NCBI GenBank assembly: GCA_020697025.1
Contig: JAJFBO010000012.1
Location: forward strand, 1 to 11,694
DNA length: 11,694 nucleotides
Reading direction: 5' to 3'
Source: Burkholderiales bacterium
Lineage (GTDB): Bacteria > Pseudomonadota > Gammaproteobacteria > Burkholderiales > UBA11063
Positions 7,641-11,694 of the stretch are shown in pieces. Position numbers and translations under genes: made by a program. The notes beneath the pieces were generated by a model. That model worked only from the letters and a program-made list of their open reading frames with translations. It was not told where the DNA came from and searched no databases. Every line of letters starts with the position of its first letter. The first letter of the stretch is position 1.

Positions 7641-8444
7641 TTAACTAACAATCTTTGCACCAATCATTCTTGAATAAAATGATTCTGGCATTTTAGTATG
7701 AAAGCCTATTGAAAATAAATATTCACATAAATTTTTAAGATTAGTATTTGTCAGGTTTAGTTTCTGGCAAATATAATTTTTTTTCTTAATAACCGCATCT
7801 GTTGTTCTAGGTTTAATTTGCGGTCTAAATACATCCATAAAATTAGCAACTTGTTTAAAATCCCAGCCTAATAAGAATAAAAAACAAATCTCTTGTTCGT
7901 ATTCGGTCAAATTCATATCGTGAATTTTAGCATCTGGTTTCATTGATCCAATGCTGCCTAGTACACCAAAACGAAGTATATAAGTTGGTACTATATTAAT
8001 AAAATCTCTTAATTTAACATTTGTAGCAGTACTAATTACACCTAAAATGGAAGCTGATGGCTGGTGATAAAAAAGCCTTTTATTTGCCACTCTTGCTTTT
8101 AATCCATCACAATAATCAAATACACAAAGAACTTCTAATTTTTTATCTATATCAAGAGTATCAATCAAATCTTGTTCCTGCCTTGTAATCTGTGCCGCAT
8201 GTTTTACTATACTTTCACAAGGAAAATCAGCAATACATTTACCAATAAAATCTTTGCCGGATTTTAAACCAAAAGTTTTTGCACTTACATCAGAACCAAT
8301 TATACCCCTAAAATTAATATCTTTAAGTAAAAACATAATATCAGTTTGCGGCGCAAAAAAATACATTGAATTCTTAAATTTATTTATGCATTCAAGGTGT
8401 TCTTTCGTATAATCTCCAGGCTGTACAATTTTATAATTATCCAA
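7641..8444 (-). CDS. PAS-LuxR-type transcriptional regulator, copy A
   Basis: A 267-aa protein starting at TTG. Residues about 30-150 resemble a PAS sensor domain: MFLLKDINFRGIIGSD, FGLKSGKDFIGK, then KARVANKRLFYHQPSASILGV as the end strands. Residues about 178-245 are a LuxR/GerE-type helix-turn-helix: LTEYEQEICFLFLLGWDFKQVANFM, then PRTTDAVIKKKNYICQKLNLTN. Between scaffold and recognition helices lies an extra stretch (DVFRPQIKP) not found in standard LuxR turns. A conserved tail (GFHTKMPESFYSRMIG) ends the protein. By counting, it is 173/267 (65%) identical to copy B immediately upstream, with no gaps. It is presumably a cytoplasmic DNA-binding regulator sensing a small molecule or redox/energy cue through PAS. 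The ligand is unknown. It lies 46 nt downstream of copy B and 38 nt before the transporter. Confidence 0.85.
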   Translation of the reverse strand: MDNYKIVQPGDYTKEHLECINKFKNSMYFFAPQTDIMFLLKDINFRGIIGSDVSAKTFGLKSGKDFIGKCIADFPCESIVKHAAQITRQEQDLIDTLDIDKKLEVLCVFDYCDGLKARVANKRLFYHQPSASILGVISTATNVKLRDFINIVPTYILRFGVLGSIGSMKPDAKIHDMNLTEYEQEICFLFLLGWDFKQVANFMDVFRPQIKPRTTDAVIKKKNYICQKLNLTNTNLKNLCEYLFSIGFHTKMPESFYSRMIGAKIVS

Positions 8445-8451
8445 TTTTATA

Positions 8452-8456
8452 CTCCT
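8452..8456 (-). promoter_or_regulatory. Shine-Dalgarno AGGAG fixing the TTG start of LuxR-type copy A
   Basis: On the minus strand AGGAG stands 7 nt before TTG at 8444-8442, ideal spacing. The encoded N-terminus (xDNYKIVQPGDYTKEH) aligns from residue 1 with copy B, which starts with ATG (MKKYNIVKPEDYTKEH). The sequence upstream is also alike (TTAATTT before the GGAG in both). Together these fix TTG as the start. Confidence 0.8.
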
Positions 8457-8490
8457 AAATTAACAAGTATTACTTTAAGTAATATCCTAT

Positions 8491-9294
8491 TTAACTCATA
8501 ACCTTTACACCAATAATCCTTGAGTAAAATGATTCGGGCATTTTATGGTGAAAGCCTATTGAAAATAGATATTCACATAAATTTTTTAGACTGGTATTTG
8601 TTATACCAAACTTACCACAAATATAATTCTTCTTCTTAATAATAGCATCTATTGTTCTGGGTACTTTTCTTGGCCGAAAAATATCCATGAAATCAGTAAT
8701 TTGCTTAAAATCCCAGCCAAGCATAAGTAAAAAACAAATTTCTTGTTCATATTCACTTAAAATAACATTGTCAATTTGAGTATCTTGTTGCATGGATTCT
8801 ATGCTGCCAATTGCGCCAAAACGTAATATATAACTTGGGATAATATTAATAAAATCTTTTAATTCTACATTAATAGCATAGCTGCTCACACCTAAAATTG
8901 ATGATGTTTCCTGATGATAAAATAACCTTTTAGTAGCCATTCTTGCTTTTAATCCATCAGTAAATTCAAATACATTTAGCACTTCTATACTTTTATTTAT
9001 ATCGTAAGTTTCGATTAAACTTTGCTCTTGCCTGACAATTTGCCAGGCATGGTTAGCTACGCTTTCACAGGGTAACTCATGAGTAAATTTACCAATAAAA
9101 TCTTTACCTGATTTTAAACCAAATTTTGTAGCACTTATATCAGTACCCATAATAAATTTTGAATTAACATCTCTCACAAAAAACATAAGCTCCATCTGGG
9201 TAGCTAAAAAATCTGTAGATTCCCTAAATTTATGTATATATTCAAAATGTTCTTTTGTATAGTCTTCAGGCTTTACAATGTTATACTTTTTCAT
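8491..9294 (-). CDS. PAS-LuxR-type transcriptional regulator, copy B
   Basis: A 267-aa protein and first gene of the apparent regulator-regulator-transporter operon. The domain plan matches copy A: PAS-like region about 30-150 (MFFVRDVNSKFIMGTD, FGLKSGKDFIGK, KARMATKRLFYHQETSSILGV) and a LuxR-type HTH about 178-245 (LSEYEQEICFLLMLGWDFKQITDFM, PRTIDAIIKKKNYICGKFGITN). It has the same extended turn (DIFRPRKVP) and tail (GFHHKMPESFYSRIIG). Identity to copy A is lowest at residues 20-50 and 161-180 and highest in the last 35 residues and around FGLKSGKDFIGK. That pattern fits conserved folding and DNA contact with drift in the sensor entrance and linker. The ATG is preceded by GGAG at 9 nt. Upstream lies the repeat-rich region 9295-9823. 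Confidence 0.85.
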   Translation of the reverse strand: MKKYNIVKPEDYTKEHFEYIHKFRESTDFLATQMELMFFVRDVNSKFIMGTDISATKFGLKSGKDFIGKFTHELPCESVANHAWQIVRQEQSLIETYDINKSIEVLNVFEFTDGLKARMATKRLFYHQETSSILGVSSYAINVELKDFINIIPSYILRFGAIGSIESMQQDTQIDNVILSEYEQEICFLLMLGWDFKQITDFMDIFRPRKVPRTIDAIIKKKNYICGKFGITNTSLKNLCEYLFSIGFHHKMPESFYSRIIGVKVMS

Positions 9295-9345
9295 ATCTCA
9301 TTTCTCCAAATTAATAAAATGCTTATTTACATTTAAACTATCTTA

Positions 9346-9375
9346 ATTAGATTAGTAATCAGAAACATAATGCAA
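9346..9375 (-). promoter_or_regulatory. Candidate promoter for the regulator operon, with palindrome in the spacer
   Basis: Minus strand: TTGCAT (9375-9370), 18-nt spacer, TCTAAT (9351-9346), about 52 nt before the copy B start codon. The -10 matches 5 of 6 and the -35 only 3 of 6. A perfect 11-nt palindrome, GATTAGTAATC (9350-9360), overlaps the -10 edge and spacer and could be an operator. Both assignments are inference from sequence alone. Confidence 0.3.
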
Positions 9376-9420
9376 AGTAGTAGGTTTTGTCGCTTAAAGA
9401 TATTTTAAAAAGGCTATATT

Positions 9421-9495
9421 ATTATACTCATTGAATAAGTATAATACCAGTATAATGATAAAAATTTTGTTTTTATACTCCAAAATAATGGAGTA
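9421..9495. repeat. Cluster of short inverted repeats (four AGTATAA copies plus a TACTCC/GGAGTA pair)
   Basis: ATTATACT (9421-9428) is mirrored by AGTATAAT (9438-9445). AGTATAAT recurs at 9449-9456 and is mirrored by TTATACT (9473-9479). TACTCC (9476-9481) pairs with GGAGTA (9490-9495) over 8 nt. Five arms within 75 nt upstream of the copy B gene look like a multi-site operator, or overlapping divergent -10 elements, since each AGTATAAT contains TATAAT. Confidence 0.45.
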
Positions 9496-9537
9496 CTTGT
9501 AATTGGACTATTTTTTAGTAATATTATAGATATATAA

Positions 9538-9552
9538 TACTTACTATAAGTA
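9538..9552. repeat. Short inverted repeat TACTTA-CTA-TAAGTA
   Basis: A perfect 6-bp inverted repeat with a 3-nt centre, overlapping the last base of a plus-strand TATAAT (9533-9538) and just before the doubtful ORF at 9561. It resembles the nearby AGTATAA arms in composition. It may be another operator half-site set or chance in AT-rich DNA. Confidence 0.25.
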
Positions 9553-9560
9553 ATAAAGAA

Positions 9561-9722
9561 GTGAATGAATGTTTTCCTGAAGGTTTTAAAGGTTTGGTTA
9601 TTCTACTAGAACATTTAACTCGAGTGCTTTATAGAAATGACTACCATTTAGAACCTTCACGAAAGCAATTATTTTTTATCATTATTAAATTGCATCTTTC
9701 CTCTATAAGCAAATGTTTATAA
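9561..9722 (+). CDS. Doubtful small ORF, 53 codons
   Basis: An open plus-strand frame from GTG to TAA, reading roughly VNECFPEGFKGLVILLEH at its start. The middle could form an amphipathic helix (GLVILLEHLTRVLYR), and the composition is protein-like rather than AT-noise. Against it: a GTG start with no convincing Shine-Dalgarno sequence, no recognised family, and almost the whole frame lies over a long stem-loop (9576-9661) and a minus-strand promoter leader. It may be a decayed gene piece or no gene at all. Confidence 0.15.
   Translation: MNECFPEGFKGLVILLEHLTRVLYRNDYHLEPSRKQLFFIIIKLHLSSISKCL
9576..9661. repeat. Long imperfect stem-loop (17-nt arms, 52-nt loop)
   Basis: Arm 9576-9592 (CCTGAAGGTTTTAAAGG) is complementary to 9645-9661 (CCATTTAGAACCTTCACG less its first base) with two mismatches and one G-U if read as plus-strand RNA. 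An 8-bp perfect core is TGAAGGTT/AACCTTCA. No U-run follows either end closely, so it is not a standard intrinsic terminator. It may be an RNA structure in the leader transcribed from the 9729-9756 promoter, or the remains of a small inverted-repeat element. Confidence 0.4.
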
Positions 9723-9728
9723 CACATC

Positions 9729-9756
9729 ATTGTAACATAAAATTAAATCATGTCAA
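9729..9756 (-). promoter_or_regulatory. Strong sigma-70-like promoter, minus strand
   Basis: Minus strand: TTGACA (9756-9751, 6/6), 16-nt AT-rich spacer, TACAAT (9734-9729, 5/6). The predicted start is near 9722. Downstream lie AGAGG plus an 8-codon ORF (9695-9669), the stem-loop 9661-9576, the inverted-repeat cluster and finally the copy B regulator gene at 9294. It could therefore drive a long-leader mRNA for the regulator operon or a small RNA. It is the best promoter match I found in the window. Confidence 0.5.
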
Positions 9757-9823
9757 TAAATTTATAAAAATTTTTTATTTTTCACCGTAACTGACAAACA
9801 AAACTTCCTGCTTAAAGTTTTCT

Positions 9824-10975
9824 TCATTTTGGCTCCGGTTCTTTATGCTCGATTGGGTTTTTAAAACCTGGTTTTTCTTTTTGTAACCTATAGATTGAAT
9901 ATGCTTTAACATAATCCTCTTTATTAGGCTCATAACTAGTAATAGACCAATCCGTCGGAACATTTTTTGTAATAAAACAGGAAGTATTTATATTACTATA
10001 GGTATCTTTAGTTTGCATATTTTGAAAATTAATTTTAAAAAACTCGTTTTCTTCCCGAAAATCTCTATTTATACTAATCGAATATAAAAATTTTTGATTA
10101 TTATGATAGAATGCTCCTTTAAATTTTGCAGGTATCCTATCACGATCTAAATGAGAAATTTGATTTTTTGTGGTGGTTATAATAGTTTGTTGTTCATTTA
10201 ATTCTATAATTTGCTCAGTTAGATTTTTATCATCTTTTTTTGGGTATGGAGTATTCCATTGAAACTTAAATATTTCACTTAATATCGTTGCGTTTTCAGG
10301 TTCTTTAGAATTTTTTTGCATTTGAAAAAAACAAATGCCTACTCCCTCTTTATTTTCTGTCAGATACTCTTTACGCATATTACCAAAGTTGTCAGTTAAT
10401 TTAGGATAAAAATCAAATTTTGCCGCTTCTGAGTCCGCATCTATTTGTGTAATCTTGCAACTTGGATGAATTATTTCATTATTATTTAATTTAAGCATCA
10501 ATATATTATTCGGGTTGGTTCTATCTATACTGATTTCATAATCAATTGTTTTTTGTTGTCTCCAAAATCTTCCTGCAAGAAAGACTGGGCGAAAATCATT
10601 GAAAATTAAGTTTTTCCCTAGCAGTGGTATATCTACAACATCATCTTTTTCAACAACTTTTAAAGGCACAGAAAGGTCTTTGCTGCTACTATACCAATCA
10701 GGATTTTCATAGCGCAAATAACCAACCTCCTGATCATTTATATACCATTTTATTTTTGCATAATTAAGGTCTGCTAATCTTTGGACCCGCCAGTTCAGTT
10801 TAACTATATGTTGTAATGACTTTGGAAGATTAGCTGGAGGATTGCTTTCTTGATATTCGCCATAACATTCACCACTAGCTTCTATATCGTAGGCATATCC
10901 TGCAGGTATATACAGTAATAATAGTGTTAATAGGCTAAATAAATAACTGTTTAATTTATATGTCTTCACTTTCAT
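9824..10975 (-). CDS. Secreted protein of unknown function with internal duplication
   Basis: I do not recognise this 383-aa protein. It has a signal peptide (hydrophobic LFSLLTLLLLYIPAGYA, cleavage likely after A28), so it is exported to the periplasm or beyond. The mature part has four Cys: C37, C173, C215, C333. Residues 35-176 and 213-336 look like two copies of one domain. Both open with G-x-C and share a Q..S..P.......L...I.K..W pattern, both contain G-x-F then Y-x-I-S-I-x-R, and both close with SC-x-I-T. The C-terminus is charged and Pro/Lys/Glu-rich. Start choice is open: AAGGG abuts the ATG at 10975 with no spacing, but lies 6 nt before the GTG at codon 3 (10969), which may be the true start. 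An in-frame TAA stands two codons upstream. It is isolated, with no operon partner on either side. Confidence 0.75.
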   Translation of the reverse strand: MKVKTYKLNSYLFSLLTLLLLYIPAGYAYDIEASGECYGEYQESNPPANLPKSLQHIVKLNWRVQRLADLNYAKIKWYINDQEVGYLRYENPDWYSSSKDLSVPLKVVEKDDVVDIPLLGKNLIFNDFRPVFLAGRFWRQQKTIDYEISIDRTNPNNILMLKLNNNEIIHPSCKITQIDADSEAAKFDFYPKLTDNFGNMRKEYLTENKEGVGICFFQMQKNSKEPENATILSEIFKFQWNTPYPKKDDKNLTEQIIELNEQQTIITTTKNQISHLDRDRIPAKFKGAFYHNNQKFLYSISINRDFREENEFFKINFQNMQTKDTYSNINTSCFITKNVPTDWSITSYEPNKEDYVKAYSIYRLQKEKPGFKNPIEHKEPEPK

Positions 10976-11084
10976 CCCTTAAAATATATATTGAATAATC
11001 CAGAAGAAAACTTTGAAAACCAATATTTTACTTATGTCAATAATAGTTTTATTTGTCAGGAAAACATTATACTTAAGCATAAGA

Positions 11085-11142
11085 AAATGTTCAATACGGA
11101 ATTTCAGTAATAGGCCGCCAGAATTGGCATGATTGAACATTT
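11085..11142. repeat. 11-bp perfect inverted repeat, 36-nt spacer
   Basis: AAATGTTCAAT (11085-11095) and ATTGAACATTT (11132-11142) are perfect reverse complements; one further G-C pair follows after a mismatch on the outer side. The spacer includes GGCCGCC, locally GC-rich. No T-run follows, so it is a poor intrinsic terminator. It may be an operator, a small element end pair, or an mRNA structure upstream of the secreted-protein gene. Confidence 0.5.
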
Positions 11143-11152
11143 CCTCTATTGT

Positions 11153-11166
11153 GGGTTATATAACCC
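11153..11166. repeat. 14-bp perfect palindrome GGGTTATATAACCC
   Basis: A self-complementary site 16 nt beyond the stop of the pseudogene remnant. It is GC-capped with an AT core and has no T-tract, so it looks more like a dimeric protein-binding site than a terminator. Confidence 0.45.
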
Positions 11167-11182
11167 CCTGGAAATTTACCGA

Positions 11183-11694
11183 TTATACGCTATAATATTT
11201 TTGCTTAGGACTAGTAGGCTTATTTGGAATTGTTAGATGTAGCTTACCTTGTTCTATCAGTGGTTTCAATATATTAATTCGAAAATGCCATCTATTTTTT
11301 AAACCTTAATATTCTAACATCTCATCTCTAGTACGAGGAGCTTTACAAAACTCCAGCAATTTAGCTTGGATGGTAGATTGGTTGGTAGGTTCTTGACTAG
11401 GAAAATCTGTCCAGGCTGTAAGTTTATTCGTCAAAGGAATTATTGTTCTAAACACATCTTCTTCTATTAAAGTAGGATCTGAACCAGAATACTCTTTAGC
11501 ATATCTAAATAAATTACGTAAACCAGAGCCTAAATCATCAGGAGACCGATTGTTCTAAAAAACTTGGCTATTATTGGATTTTTGGGTACTGGGGCAAAAT
11601 TAGCCGGGTCTATTATTCCATGACCATTAGCATTATTTCCATTTTCAATCACTACTCGGTTACGCTCAATAATTATTTTTGCAGGAAAATGGTT
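11183..11694 (-). pseudogene. Broken RecG-like / AlbA_2-family ATP-binding protein, C-terminal part
   Basis: The minus strand from the window edge reads HFPAKIIIERNRVVIEN, GHGIIDPANFAP, PKNPIIAKFFRTIG, then after a shift DDLGSGLRNLFRYAKEYSG, EEDVFRTIIPL and GLKNRWHFRINILKPLIEQG. This is the HATPase_c_4 ('ATP-dependent DNA helicase RecG C-terminal', COG2865) region followed by a winged-helix-like end, as in large proteins with an N-terminal Schlafen-AlbA_2 domain. Two lesions are visible. One base is missing at about 11541-11547, where IG-R-x-DDLGSG is expected, making the original frame run into TAG. A TAA stands at 11308-11306 where a Leu codon is expected (EY*GLKNRW). The natural end would be the TAA at 11185-11183. 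The N-terminal part is outside the window. Family members are accessory genes of unclear function, probably DNA-binding or regulatory. Confidence 0.85.

Larger units (their letters stand above)
9295..9823. other. 529-nt intergenic region without a convincing gene
   Basis: This lies between the secreted-protein gene (ending 9824) and the copy B regulator (starting 9294), both on the minus strand. It holds two candidate promoters, an AGTATAA inverted-repeat cluster, a long stem-loop and one doubtful small ORF, described separately. I see no tRNA-like cloverleaf, no GC-rich terminator hairpin and no transposase remnant. A terminator for the secreted-protein gene is not evident. The T/A-rich tract at 9764-9780 lacks a stable stem. 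Confidence 0.6.
10976..11182. other. Intergenic region between secreted-protein gene and pseudogene
   Basis: 207 nt holding the 11-bp inverted repeat and the 14-bp palindrome listed separately. A TTGACA lies on the minus strand at 11040-11035, but no fitting -10 follows. No other gene is evident. Confidence 0.5.

Noticed and set aside
9775..9963. Minus-strand 62-codon ORF at the end of the secreted-protein gene
   Set aside because: It overlaps the 3' end of a signal-peptide protein in another frame. Its Lys/Asn-rich, low-complexity composition looks like a frame shadow.
11035..11040. Perfect minus-strand TTGACA upstream of the secreted-protein gene
   Set aside because: No hexamer resembling TATAAT lies 16-18 nt downstream, so half a promoter is not enough to call.
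10979..11140. 53-codon minus-strand ORF ending at the TAA just before the secreted-protein gene
   Set aside because: GAGG is only 2 nt from its ATG, too close to act, the translation has no family resemblance, and its first part is the 11-bp inverted repeat. It is probably chance open frame.
1..11694. CRISPR array, tRNA/rRNA genes, transposase or phage genes, toxin-antitoxin pair
   Set aside because: I looked for regularly spaced direct repeats, cloverleaf-like segments, DDE/HUH or integrase motifs and short overlapping gene pairs, and saw none that could be supported.

Overview
The window is AT-rich chromosomal DNA from a Gram-negative bacterium, most likely a gamma- or betaproteobacterium. 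The evidence is an enterobacterial-type GlgC/GlgA pair, a proteobacterial GshB, a signal-peptide beta-barrel outer-membrane protein and an MHS-type proton symporter. I cannot name the genus. There are no rRNA or tRNA genes, no CRISPR array and no intact mobile element.

Layout. (1) Positions 1-2139, plus strand: the 3' half of glgC followed 9 nt later by glgA, i.e. ADP-glucose and glycogen synthesis. (2) Positions 2155-6244, minus strand: four closely spaced genes read in the order outer-membrane barrel, gshB (glutathione synthetase), an FAD-dependent D-2-hydroxyacid dehydrogenase of the GlcD/D2HGDH type, and a membrane-anchored six-repeat beta-propeller with two cysteines per blade. Gaps of 18, 3 and 49 nt suggest one operon, which converges on glgA with 15 nt between stop codons. 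(3) Positions 6352-9294, minus strand: two tandem 267-aa PAS-LuxR-type regulators, about 65% identical to each other with no gaps, followed by an MHS-family MFS transporter. This looks like an operon in which duplicated sensor-regulators sit beside a solute transporter. (4) Positions 9295-9823: about 530 nt without a convincing gene. It is rich in inverted repeats and promoter-like sequences, including a good minus-strand promoter at 9729-9756 followed by a tiny leader-like ORF and a long stem-loop. (5) Positions 9824-10975, minus strand: an unrecognised secreted protein that appears to be an internal duplication, each half bounded by a pair of cysteines. (6) Positions 10976-11694: inverted repeats and then a broken C-terminal remnant of a RecG-like/AlbA_2-family ATP-binding protein with one frameshift and one in-frame stop.

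The left half (glgCA, gshB, dehydrogenase) is housekeeping metabolism. The right half (duplicated regulators, repeats, an orphan secreted protein, a decayed gene) has the character of accessory DNA. The most interesting points are the tandem regulator pair and its structured upstream region, the cysteine-paired propeller, and the duplicated secreted protein.
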